The notes under the pieces: model-generated
What the model saw: only the letters and a program-made list of their open reading frames with translations
What the model was told of the DNA's origin: nothing
The model's database searches: none
Origin: Lotus japonicus
Taxonomy: Eukaryota; Streptophyta; Magnoliopsida; Fabales; Fabaceae
Direction: 5' to 3'
DNA: 64,000 bases
NCBI RefSeq assembly: GCF_012489685.1
Contig: NC_080041.1
Location: 25,099,780-25,163,779 of the forward strand
Position numbers and translations under genes: made by a program
Shown: in pieces, positions 1 through 10,795 of the stretch
Layout of the letters: the number at the start of each line of letters is the position of its first letter
How positions within the stretch are numbered: position 1 is the stretch's first letter

Positions 1-303
1 GTACCAATAGTTCATAGTTAAGTCTTAGAGAGGAGCTCAAAATTTGAAGCGGTGACAACGACTTGCAACGGTGATGTCTCTTCTTCTCCTAGGGTTCGTA
101 GATGAATGATAATGTTGGATTGAAATGAGAAACCTTATCTTTCACTCAATCAAGTACCAATAGTTCATAGTTAAATCTTAGAGAGGAGCTCAAAATTTGA
201 AGCGGTGACAACGACTTACAACGGTGATGTCTCTTCTTCTCCTAGGGTTCGAAGATGAATGATAATGTTGGATTGAAATGAGAAACCTTATCTTTCACTC
301 AAT
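1..303. repeat. 153-bp tandem duplication
   Basis: A unit of about 153 bases starting GTACCAATAGTTCATAG is present twice in direct tandem (1-153 and 154-about 303). The copies differ by only a few substitutions, so the duplication is recent. It is cut by the window edge, so more copies could lie to the left. The unit does not encode anything I recognise. Confidence 0.9.
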
Positions 304-703
304 CTTTGTTTAAATTTTTTCGTGAAAATCCAAAATTACCCCATATAATGTGGGAATTTGGGAAAAAATTAGTTTTCTCTGTGGATCGTAGACTCGGTGT
401 AGAATCGCGAGTCTATGCGAGTTTACCAAGTGAGCAAGGGTTTGCTCGATTCTTAAAATTTTAGAGTTTACTTTAAAGTTGACTCGTTTTGGGGACATAG
501 AAACGTAGAATCGTAAGATTCTAAGAGGCAACTCAAGAGTTTGACAACCTTGATACAAAGTATGTATTGTAATGTTCCTTTTGGAATTTCTAGATCTTAA
601 CACTAATAGGCAAGATATTTCAACTGATAAATTCACTTAACTGAGACTCTAATTAGATGGATAATGTTCAGTTTAAAAGATCATATCATTATATCTCTCG
701 TGT
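304..703. other. AT-rich intergenic stretch, no gene seen
   Basis: Nothing recognisable. The one longer open frame on the - strand (310-636) has no family resemblance that I can see and looks like chance. Confidence 0.5.
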
Positions 704-2217
704 TATGTTTTGATGATAACAATGAGAAAGTTATAAGCACATTGTATACGTATGGATTTAACTTATATGTTTTGGAATATACAGGAATTTATCTCAAATA
801 GAACATAAGATCCTAAGTTCAAGCAACAAAACTCATTTCACCTACATTTTCATAAATCAAGTTTTATCGAATGAAGTGCTATATCGTTTGATAAACTCTC
901 GCTGATTAGATCGTTTTCTCTCTGAACTCTCTCTTCACTCTGTGCGCCGTTTGGGTGGTCGCCGCCCCCCCATTTCCCGAAGCGACGACAACCCCCTTTT
1001 TTCCTTGCTTTTCCCTGCCTTGTTCCTTCTCAATTTCGTCTCTCTCCGGTTTTCGTCCGCTCGGTCTGTGCGCGGCTCGTTTTTGTTTCTGCTTTCCTCC
1101 TTGGTGCGCCGCCCCCTTTTCTCTTGTTGATCCAGTTCTGCTTGCGACTGATCCTTGGTCTCGCTACGTCTAGTGGCATCGACGGCAGATCTGTGCCCCT
1201 ATTTCTGACTCGCAGGGTCTAGATGGGTGGTTGTGCGTTGCAGCGGGTCTGGATGCTCGGGTTCTGGGCTTTGGTGTGCCGTCAGAGGTTGGTGGTGGTG
1301 GTTCTGGGCTGGCTTTGCAGTTCCGGGTTCTCGGTGGCGGTTCCGGGATCCTCGGACTTTTCCTCCTGATGGTGTAGGCGTTCGGTTGCATGCTCTGCCT
1401 CCCCCTCCCCGTAGGCGGCATCGCTGCTCTTCTCTGAAGCGAGTGTCGCAGGTAAGCCTCTTGGCTTACCTGATCTGTGCTAGCCTGTTGAGGCCAGATT
1501 TGGGAGCGTGGTTTCCTTGTTTGCGGAGCCGTCTTCCTCCGTCCCACTTGGAGTCAATGCCACTGTTGTCTTCAATCAGAGGTCGTTTTGCTGCGATGTA
1601 GATTTGGTTCGTTCCCGAGCCTCGCCTTTGACGCTTTCGTCGCTACTGCGCCTTGCAAACAAGTTGTCGTTCGTGAGCCTCGTTGCTTGCCTTGATCTGT
1701 GCTAGCCTGTTGAGGCCAGATACGAGTATGTGGTGGCGGTGTAGTGCGACAGCGGCGCCCCTGTTTTCCCTCGCTCGGAGTTCCACCCTGTTTTTCAGAA
1801 CATTGCTCGTGGCTCCTCAAATCTGTTGATTCTTTCTCAGATTTGATCCTTTCAGAGTGTTTATTCATGTTCAATCCTTCACCGTTTTGCAACTTTGATG
1901 AGGTGTTGCGTGGCGGAGTTTGTCTGAAGGCTCGATGCAGACTAGGTTGGTGGTCTCGACGCAACTCGAGCCATCAGTGGTGATTTGATCTCTTGGGCTT
2001 AGTTCTGAGGTGCTTTGGTCGATAGTTCGTGCGTTGTTGCATTTCTAGTGCCGAGTTGTGGCTCCGTTTTTGTTGGGTTGTGTGACCTTTGTCACAAATT
2101 GGGTCCCCGACGGATGTCCGTCTCGTACGGTTTTTATCTGAGTTTGTTCTCATGATCACTGGGTAACAGTTTGATTATCTGCTTTGTAGCATTGAATGAC
2201 TTTTTGTCCTATCAACC

Positions 2218-2257
<40 letters not shown>

Positions 2258-2985
2258 GTTTTCAAAAAAAAAAAACTCTCGCTGATCAAAAGGAAAGTAC
2301 ACAACTACAGAGTCAAAGCTACAATGGCCTCATGATAGACTCAGATAAAGCAACTTTGTGTCAGCAGATGATCCATGTGATACTCTCTACCTTAACTGTG
2401 TAAAGAAGGCTTGAAGAGAAGAGAATCAAGAACGCATAAAACAAGTAAATACAGACAAAGAAATACGAGATGTACATAAAAGCTCTTCAGATGAAATTCA
2501 TTCGTTCTTTTGCGCTAAAATCTTTCAAAGCTTGCCATTGTAACACTCTTTGTGTGATGTTTCATCTGAATATCTAGTAACACTACTATGGAGTTGTTGT
2601 ACTTATGAAGATCTACTATAATCTCTTTAGAGAGAATCCTAAACTGTAAAAGAATTCACAATCTTGTTGAGGTTTGTGAAAGGGTGAGTCATTGAGAATA
2701 CTCGGTCTAGGAGGATTAAGAGAAGTCATTAATAATACTTGTATAAGGAGCAGTCTTTTAGAATAATTGGCTTTTGTTTTAGTGAAAAACTTGGTGGGTA
2801 CCAAGAACTTGACGTAGCTTTGTGTTTGGGGTGAACTAAAATAAAATATCTGTGTGTTTATCTCTTACCCTTTTACTCTAGGATATTTACTCTTTCCGAT
2901 ATTCAGGAGGGACTGATTGTTGATTTTTGCGAAACGTTTTCAAACACAATTCAACCCCCTTTTTGTGTTATTCCATTTTATTTCA
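704..2985 (+). mobile_element. Decayed solo LTR, Ty1/copia SIRE/Maximus-like, split by a retroposon
   Basis: The left edge reads TGTTATGTTTTGATGATAAC and the right edge contains ACAATTCAACCCCCTTTTTG, both typical of legume SIRE/Maximus-type copia LTR ends (family knowledge; I could not search). There is no gag-pol and no second LTR, so it is best read as a solo LTR. It is interrupted at 907-2272 by a poly(A)-tailed retroposon. Exact outer boundaries and a target duplication were not found. Confidence 0.5.
907..2272 (+). mobile_element. Poly(A)-tailed non-LTR retroposon, GC-rich, non-coding
   Basis: It is flanked by a 14-bp direct repeat AAACTCTCGCTGAT (893-906 and 2273-2286). It ends in a TA microsatellite and an A tail (2221-2272), the signature of LINE-mediated insertion. 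The body is much more GC-rich than its surroundings and holds no intact protein. A segment of about 45 bases (GATCTGTGCTAGCCTGTTGA core) occurs twice, near 1470-1500 and 1695-1722. It may be a LINE derivative reduced to leader plus 3' end, or a retrocopy of a non-coding transcript. Confidence 0.65.
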
Positions 2986-3329
2986 AATAGCTCTTTTCAA
3001 CATAAATGAATGAATCAATATTTACATAAGTGTTTGAGTTGAAAACAATTTAGTTTAATGCTTTCCTAAATTCATTTTCCTCTTTGTTATTTGTAACATT
3101 CTTTTGTTTCTTTTCTTTAAGTATAAATCAAAAACAAATTTATCAACAATATTTTCATCCTCTAAAACCAACATTTTGCTTGTGGAACTAATATTCACAC
3201 AACTGTTGTGAAATACAAAATCTGTTATTATTATACTACAAAATAATTGTGCTTTTAATTCAAAAAGTAGTTTCATCAAGAGTATAATGAAATAGGTGTT
3301 AAGTTCAAACGTTTAGTCATATCGTTTAT
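2986..3329. other. AT-rich spacer, no gene seen
   Basis: Only short open frames without a recognisable motif. A 74-codon frame on the - strand (3055-3279) has no support. Confidence 0.5.
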
Positions 3330-3442
3330 CATATTTTGAACGATAACAATTTTAAGAACTTAACTGGAACACTAAAATTTTCATATTTCAGGAACACTAT
3401 GATTCATCGTCTATACTCACCTTATTCTGTCCAAGCCAAAGG

Positions 3443-3477
<35 letters not shown>

Positions 3478-4720
3478 AGACAATTCAATTGATGAGAAGA
3501 AGCTACAATTGAGTAGTCAAAGCTTATTGTCTAACTCAAAGTGACCACTGGAAGGAAAAGCAAGAAGACCGTATGAGGAAGGTAGATTGTCTGAAGACTA
3601 GAAGACTCTCAAATGAAGTAAATAGCAGTGTCTGAAGAATGAGCGGCACTTAATATTAGAAAATATTTCATACAAGCTTGGAGAAGAAGTTTTAATAGAA
3701 GATCACATGATCTAACACAACACAATGACCAAAGCTGATGTGCAACGTTGTCACTATCAAGTTGTCATTTTTGCTCACCAATCGTTAGAAGCAAAAACCA
3801 ATGCTACCCATTAGCTGACAGACTATATCTTTTTGGCAAAAGGTCTTCATCAAACAGTGTCATGCATTTAATGGGCCTGACACAAGTACACAAAAGCACC
3901 ATTTGATCCAATTGCTAGAACCTCGATGAAGAGCAAGCTCCAACGACTACTATCTCTCACATAGAACATCCTGAAGTATAAATGCAAGACTTGAAGATTT
4001 CTGCTATCAATGATCTGATCTCCATTGAACTCATCTCTACGATAAAAGTCAAGAGAAGTAGCAAGTAATCCACATAAGCCTAAGAGTCAATTCTTTTGAC
4101 ATTGTCTGCTGCAATAAGAGAGAACCTTACCCAAGAGTCAAATCTTATTCACCTCACTCTCTCTAGAATTAGAACATAAATTATAATGTCAGAGTCAAAT
4201 CTCATATCAATCACTCTACTGTCACACTTGTAAGAAGAGAATCCTATAGAAGAAAACTGTCTTCAAAAAGATTATTTGGGAGAAGTCCTTGATAATACTT
4301 GTAGAAGTCCTGGAGAAAAATTGTAGGAGAAGTCCTTGATAATATTTGTGTGAAAACAATTAGAGAATACTTGTAGGAGAAGTCTTTGATAGTACTTGTG
4401 GGAGAAGTCATACAAAATACTTGTAGGAGAAGTACTGGAGAATACTTGTAGGAGAAGTTCTGAAGAATACTTGTAGAAGTCCTTGATACTTCAATAGTAA
4501 AATCTTGGTATAGCCAAGGAGTGGACGTAACCACATCATTTAGGGGTGAACCAGGATAAAAAAGCATATGTGTCTATCGTTTACTATTATGCTCTTTTAT
4601 CCACTGCACTAAATGTTTGTGAAAAAATTTCTAAAACTAATAATCTATCGAAAAACCTAAGTTTTAGATCAACACAATTCAACCCCCTTGTTCTGTTAAC
4701 TCAATACATTTCAATAGGTA
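3330..4720 (+). mobile_element. Second decayed copia-type LTR
   Basis: It begins near TTGAACGATAACAATTTTAAG and ends with ACACAATTCAACCCCCTTG, paralleling the LTR at 704-2985. It also shares the block leading into a gapped 'gtgaacc(a)...ataaaa' motif before the end. It contains a TA/GA microsatellite (3443-3478) and imperfect tandem repeats of about 25-30 bases with core TTGTAGGAGAAGTC (4290-4490). No coding remains were seen. Boundaries are approximate. Confidence 0.45.
4270..4490 (+). repeat. Imperfect short tandem repeats
   Basis: At least seven degenerate units with core ACTTGTAGGAGAAGTCCTTG and spacing of about 25-60 bases, inside the decayed LTR. The open frame they create on the - strand is repetitive and unlikely to be a gene. 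Confidence 0.75.
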
Positions 4721-5037
4721 GCTTAGAGCAATGAGGGTTTTGCCGTTTATTTTCCCATCGCTTAGTAATCACTTTGTTCGAAGTGGTTATCGAGGATATT
4801 GATAGGTTTCCCTCCATGGAAGGGGGTTACGGTTCATTTGTTGCTTTCTTGTGTTTACTGATTCCTCAAAGACGGGGCCTATGTTTTGGTAAGTAATTAC
4901 CGGACATGAGTATATGACATTGACAAGATAGAAGGGTCGCTCTGTTAGATTGCTTTTCCACAGACGTACAACACCTATCAATATCATGCATCCCCGGTTT
5001 TGTGTTGTAAATAACCTCAAAATCAAACTACCAAACT

Positions 5038-5889
5038 TGTTGTGATATCAAGTGTGAGTAAGTCCCACATTGAAAGATAAAGATAACTTTGAGCTGTTTA
5101 TAAGTGAGAGGACACATACACCTAATGTCTTAAGGTTTTGGGTGAAAGATGTGGTGTCCTACTCACATGTGCTTTTCTCTTTAGCCCAATGTGAAGTTTT
5201 ATTCCTTGAGATTTTAAATCATCTCCTTTAGTCTTAAGGTTTTGGGTGAAAGATGTGGTGTCCTACTCACATGTGCTTTTCTCTTTAGCCCAATGTGAAG
5301 TTTTATTCCTTGAGATTTTAAATCATCTCCTTTAGTTTGACCCAATAATGGTATCAGAGCCAATGGTTGTTTGACCATGAGACATACACCTAATGTCTTA
5401 AGGTTTTTGGTGAAAGATGTGGTGTCCTACTCACATGTGCTTTTCTCTTTAGCCCAATGTGAAGTTTTATTCCTTGAGATTTTAAATCATCTCCTTTAGT
5501 TTGACCCAATAATGGTATCAGAGTCAATGGTTGTTTGACCATGATGACCGGCTCATTGTGTCAAAAGTCTTCCTGGCAATGTTGTGACCAGCGGCAAGTC
5601 ACGTTCATCAACCCAACTGCAGTGCAAGTATTTGGAGGCTTCCGCTTTCGTTTGAGATGGACTCCCAGTACTTGAGGGAGAGACTGTTGTGATATCAATT
5701 GTGAGGAAGTCTCACATTGGAAGACAATGATAACTTTGAGCGGTTTATAAGTGAAAGAACTCATACACCTAATACCTTAAGATTTTTTGTGAAAGATGTG
5801 GTGTCCAACTCACTTATGGTTACTCTTTAGCACAATATGAAGCTTTATGCCCGGAGATTTTAAATCATCTACTTTAATTTTGCCCAACA
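5038..5889 (+). mobile_element. TRIM-like terminal-repeat retrotransposon with internal duplication
   Basis: The 5' LTR starts TGTTGTGATATCAAGTGTG (5038) and ends before TGGTATCAGAGCC (5350), which matches the complement of the initiator-Met tRNA 3' end used as primer-binding site. The 3' LTR starts TGTTGTGATATCAATTGTG (5687) and ends CCCAACA (5889), preceded by a purine run TTGAGGGAGAGAC. There is no protein. A block of about 100 bases with core AAGATGTGGTGTCCTACTCA occurs three times (from about 5130, 5235 and 5398), and the primer site recurs at 5515. The flanks AAACT/AAACC are a weak target duplication. Confidence 0.65.
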
Positions 5890-7230
5890 AAACCCACGTT
5901 TTGTGTATATAGAAAGCTTTGAATATCATGCTGCCTCACGTCTTTCTCAATGACCATGTAATAATTGTTCAAAAGGTATAAATTCAAACTTAAGTTGGGA
6001 GCATAGATACTATATACCAAGCTGGCCAAAAACCATGATGGCTCCTCCTCTGGCTATCAATTACTCATGTTTCTGTTTTGGTTGGCCACATTTTCCTCAC
6101 CTAAATTAAGCATCATTTTTCATTACTAAACTAGCCATGGAGACACCAATCACTCTCTGAATAATAACCTAGTCCCACCATTGAATCACAAAAGCCCTCA
6201 AAAGAACACTTCCATTATTGCAATATTGCCAACCACCCCTTATTCCTTATTGTCAAGGTGATGTGCTATAAATTGAGTTGGTCACGCCATTACAAATCAA
6301 AGAGGGTGGTAATAAGATGAACATATAGTACTTGACAATTATAGTCTCAAATTCACAGTACATTAACATGCCTTGGCCCTGTACCACCCAGGTTGTATGC
6401 AAGGCATCTACCTTCACCCTTTTTGTCAGACAAAGCTTAGAAAAGACATATGGCCAAAGAGTAATTAATTTTAATATAAGAAATAGGAATCAGATTCATA
6501 TATATTAATATTATGATTAACATTGTAGATTTAAGGCAGATCCTAATAAAGATAAAGAGAGAAGATCTGGGATATTTAATCAATAAACTAATTAAAAGAA
6601 GCAGTTAGGTTGATCTTGATTCCTAATTCCTAACATCCCTAACAATTAACAATTGAAAGCCCCTTTTTTTGTTTAATTAGCCTGAAGACTCTTTTAATTG
6701 CTCACAAAGTGATGTTGCCCTAAACCATTGGACATCCTGATTTGATTTGACAGAGCCAACCTCAATCAAATTAATATCATCTCAAAATAGTAATACTTTA
6801 TTATGCTAGAAGTTAGATCTGATTTCTAGCTTAATGGTTTGTTAATTTTCAAAGGTTAGGTGCGTGAAAGGGAAATCCACTACTTGGTGAATCTTATAAA
6901 TGGTTGAAGAGGAGTTGGAATCCACTCAAAGTGCTTGATTTGAAGAAGACACGAGGATTCTTAATGGGGCCACCAAACATGCTTCCTAGCTTTGGAACCC
7001 TGCCCTTCATTTTCATACGTGTAAAGATAGTTTACCACTAGATTCAGTTTTCATCATTGGGACCTTAAACTGAAATAAACTATGCCTTGCCCTACAATTA
7101 TTGGTCACTCTCTAACACATCCAATTCACTTTATCATATGCCAAAATTGAGCTGCTAGCACTCATGTATGTATCAATCATATTCATGATTTGAGGATGGA
7201 GAAAATATGAAAACAAATGTGCCTTTCAGT
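5890..7230. other. Intergenic, no gene seen
   Basis: AT-rich sequence without convincing coding potential, terminal repeats or RNA gene. A short hairpin at about 6368-6412 (ATGCCTTG against CAAGGCAT) is too weak to call a microRNA. Confidence 0.5.
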
Positions 7231-8325
7231 TTGTGACCTTTTTGCTCCAAATAAACCACACCTAAGAATTAAAATAGTGAATTGAGAAAACAAAATTACC
7301 CTTGTATCAATAAGTCAGCAGCACTCATGTGTGTCAATCACATTGATCATGTGAGGATGGGGCATAGGAAATGTCAGGACGAGTGAAGGTGAGGTACTGT
7401 AAGGCACTAGCAAGACTCTGATACAAAGTGACATCCTTATAAGGAGTCCCAGAAGAAGAACTGAGCTTCTGCTTGGTATCAATTGGAGTAGCAGAAGGGT
7501 TGCACGACGCCATGCCGGTGCGGGCAGTGATCTCACTAGCATAAGTGCTCTGACTGAGGAAAGGGCCACCGGCATGTCGAGTGACAACGATGCAAAGGAA
7601 ATAACTCAGAGGACCCAGATCCTTCATAGCAAATTCGGATGCAAGAAGTGCCATAAAGGATTTGCGGAGATCATGAGATGAAGCAACGAGGATGATGTCA
7701 TCAACATATAGCAGAATATAGGCAATGTCAGTACCCTGCCGGAAGATAAAAAGTGAATGATCTGAATTGCTGTGTTGGAAGCCAATAGAGGAAACATAGT
7801 CAGCAAACCGTTCATACCAAGCACGAGGCGCCTGTTTCAAACCATAAAGAGACTTCTTCAGACGACAGACATAGTCTGGGTGCTGAGAGTCGCGGAAACC
7901 CAATGGCTGATGCATGTAGACAGTCTCATGGAGATCACCATGCAGAAAGACATTCTGGACATCCAACTGATGAATGGGCCAGGATCTGGAGAGAGCAATG
8001 CTGAGAACTGTCCGTATGGTAGCCGGTTTCACCACGGGGCTGAAAGTCTCGTCACAATCCACACCTGCAATCTGAGACCTGTCATCACCTACAAGACGAG
8101 TCTTATAACGCTCAAACAAACCATTAGACTGCTTTTTATGGCGAAAAATCCACATACAACGAATAACATTAACATCACAAGGACGGGGAACCAACTCCCA
8201 CGTATTAGTTCTAATAATGCGAAAAGAAAATGAAAAAAATTAAGTTGTGAACTCTTTGCTCCAAATAAACCAAACCTAAGAATTAAAATATCGAGAAAAG
8301 AAAATGACCCTTATATATCAATTAG
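7231..8325. repeat. Direct repeats of about 80 bp flanking a copia fragment
   Basis: 7238-7311 and 8254-8325 are about 85 percent alike, sharing TTTGCTCCAAATAAACCA and CCTAAGAATTAAAATA. They bracket the reverse-transcriptase fragment. They lack LTR end signals (no TG..CA pair, no primer site), so they look like a duplication of host sequence around the insert rather than LTRs. Confidence 0.7.
7334..8194 (-). pseudogene. Ty1/copia reverse transcriptase fragment
   Basis: A 286-codon open frame covers most of a copia RVT_2 domain. It shows the LDVQNVFLHGDL block (residues 78-88, canonical NAFLHG), RLKKSLYGLKQAPRAWYERF (111-130), the catalytic YVDD (163-166) and DLGPLSYFL. The protein stops at RPDISYAPSSHD, before the usual RNase H region. 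No gag, protease, integrase or LTR lies nearby. The frame is uninterrupted, so the fragment is fairly young, but it cannot be an autonomous element. Family identity is secure; host use as a gene is not suggested. Confidence 0.88.
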
Positions 8326-8528
8326 TCCTTATAATAGTAGAGTAATTATCAACTAAATTGGTATTAGAGTTTATCCTAAATTGATTTATTAAATGACCTA
8401 TATATGTAAAGTGTTATAAATTTCTCACTCTAAATATTCACTCTTAACAAGAGGCTTAAAGGGGAGTATTGAGAAATTCTACATTATGACCAGTCATTGA
8501 CTAAATTATTCCTCCTAAACAAGGTAAA

Positions 8529-8925
8529 TTTTGTGGTACCCATAAAATATTTTGGGTATGGTACCCGTGTTGAGTAATTTAATAGATGATTATTATCTTT
8601 TTTGGGTGAATTTTACATTTTCGCATTTCATTTTACTATTCAATTAATTTCATCTCATGAAATTTGTTTTTTTAATGAAAACTGGTTTAGTTGTAGAGAT
8701 GAACAATGATGGTTGAGATGTTTGCAAAATGATCATGATTGACGTACGTATGAACAAAGCCTAAAAAACACAATCTACACATCTCATGTCTCAAAGAATG
8801 AAACATTGCATCACTACGATAAAATAACATCAAAATCATAATTTGTACATGCTTCTTTATTATTGAATTATCATTTTAGGTACCATACCTTGATTTGAGA
8901 TAAGGTACCATAGCAAACACCCATA
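8529..8925. mobile_element. Foldback/MITE candidate with GGTACC-rich ends
   Basis: The left end TTTTGTGGTACCCATAAAA...GGTATGGTACC and the right end (8878-8921) GGTACCATACC...GGTACCATAGCAAA are imperfect inverted repeats of about 40 bases. The internal part is AT-rich and non-coding. No clear target duplication was found, so superfamily is unassigned. Confidence 0.5.
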
Positions 8926-10288
8926 AACAATAGAGCAATCATCTCCATAAACTAGCATTTGGGTAAAAGTAAATTAACTCTATCCCGAATTCTAAGAAAA
9001 TCAAAGTTTCATTGTATTAAAATACACTCTCCATATATTAGAAAAAAAACCAACACTCCACATCTGATCATAAACTAAAAGACCAACACATCTTGTGGGG
9101 ATTTTTCTGAACACTTCCAATTCCCTCATAAAATATTCTTGTGACCTCAACAACTACTACAGTTCAAGTTTAATTATCAGCCATGTACTGTTTGCTTTAA
9201 TAATTAAGTTAGCTAGCAAGCTACAAACAAGGCATATGGTTCTGTAATGCATTATTTGCCATTGAGATACTCAATTATCGATCTCTATAGACGTGTCTAC
9301 TCTCTGAGGAATTGGACTTGATCAAATTCGGTCCCCACATAGATTGAGCATATGTAGGTGTTTATTATATATATATAGGTGAGCCTAAAATATAAGAAAC
9401 TTTGTACGGTTTGGAATAATGATGTGTTGTTTGGTTACTGCTTAGCATTGAACTATTGGGTTAAGCATGATCTTATGAACAGTTGCTGCTGTTGGAGGGA
9501 GCAAATATTGCTTGTTTTGAGTCTAAGGGTTGTTGCTGGTATCTAGCCCCTCACTCATTGTTGGTAAAAAAGAAATTATTGTATATGTTAGAATATATTT
9601 TAATACTCCTATAATGTAAGCTTTTTGATTGATTACTGACACACAAAAAATAAAATACTTTCCATATTGAATAAGCAATATAACTCACTTTGGTGACTAC
9701 ACATTAATGTGCCAAAGAAAATTCTTAGATGTTGCAATAATAAGACGGTTTTGGTTACTATATATATATACTACAAAAGAAAATGCATGTATGGACTGGA
9801 AGCTCCATCCACCTTTCCCTAGCTACCTGTAGAACCAGAGAATCATAATTAATTAGTAGCACCATATAGATGGTTGGCACTAATGACTGCCCATGAATGG
9901 GCGGTTGGATACACCCTCCTCCCCATACACACACATGTATCCATTTATTTCAAAGAATAAGTCACATATATAATTAAATTTACTTATAATAGCTTTCACT
10001 TCTGCTAAAAAAAGGGTGTAGGTAACGGTTATATAATTGATCAAAAGGTATCGGCCACTGCACCATTTTTTTCTTTTAGCAACAAGAGTATATGCAACAA
10101 GTAAAATGTGTTGTCTAAAGTTTCTCAGGTACTACTTTATGCATGTTGTCATAAATGATTCGTTTTAGGAAACACGTTTTATAACAACACTAGATAAATG
10201 TTCTCTATATAATAATAGGAAATAATTATTACGTGATAAGTGTTGTCTTTTCTCCACAATATGTTATATTTTCTCACAATGTCCTCTT
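8926..10288. other. Intergenic, no gene seen
   Basis: AT-rich, no recognisable protein, no terminal repeats. Short TA microsatellites occur near 9365-9380 and 9759-9771. Confidence 0.5.
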
Positions 10289-10795
10289 GGACTATCACTT
10301 TCGTGGAAGTGAGATGCTATGAGGTTTGGATAGCATCTCACTTCCACGAAAGTAATAGTGCATGGGAAGATCAAGTTCCTTGCCAACTATGGCCCCGATC
10401 TCTTTTCATTTCTTTTGGGTATTACGGGACTAGCCTTCGTCAATCACACTAAACCAGAGTACCCAACTATGGCAAGGCCCCCGTCAATGAAGGGTTAGGT
10501 TAGTCAATCCGGCCCGAGACGCGTTCGTTGACAAAATCGTCGTAGGAATGAAGACATTTCAATAGAGCGGAGGCGAACTTATCAACAAGAAAGAGGCCCT
10601 ACTCACTACAAACGAGTACACCACAAGATCAAACTACACTCATGGGCATAGCATCTCACTTCCACGAAAGTGATAGTCCATGGAGGAATTATCACTTTCG
10701 TGGAAGTGAGATGCTATCCTTAATTATCTTTCCCTCTTTAGGGAAATAATCGAGGTTTGGGTAGCATCATACTTCCACGAAAGTGATAGTCCATG
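10289..10795. repeat. Cluster of five alternating inverted repeats (about 32 bp each)
   Basis: The motif ATCACTTTCGTGGAAGTGAG occurs forward at 10289-10320 and 10689-10719, and reverse at 10330-10363, 10648-10683 and 10761-10795. Copies 1-2 and 3-4 form two strong hairpins with short loops. Between them (10370-10645) lies a GC-richer, non-repetitive stretch unlike its AT-rich surroundings. This could be a foldback element or an organelle-derived insert. No protein is evident. Confidence 0.8.

Noticed and set aside
1170..1983. Several overlapping open frames of 65-130 codons on both strands
   Set aside because: GC-rich retroposon body with open frames on both strands and no domain or family resemblance.
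6368..6412. Small hairpin considered as a microRNA precursor
   Set aside because: Only eight perfect pairs and no match to a microRNA family I could recall; stem too short.
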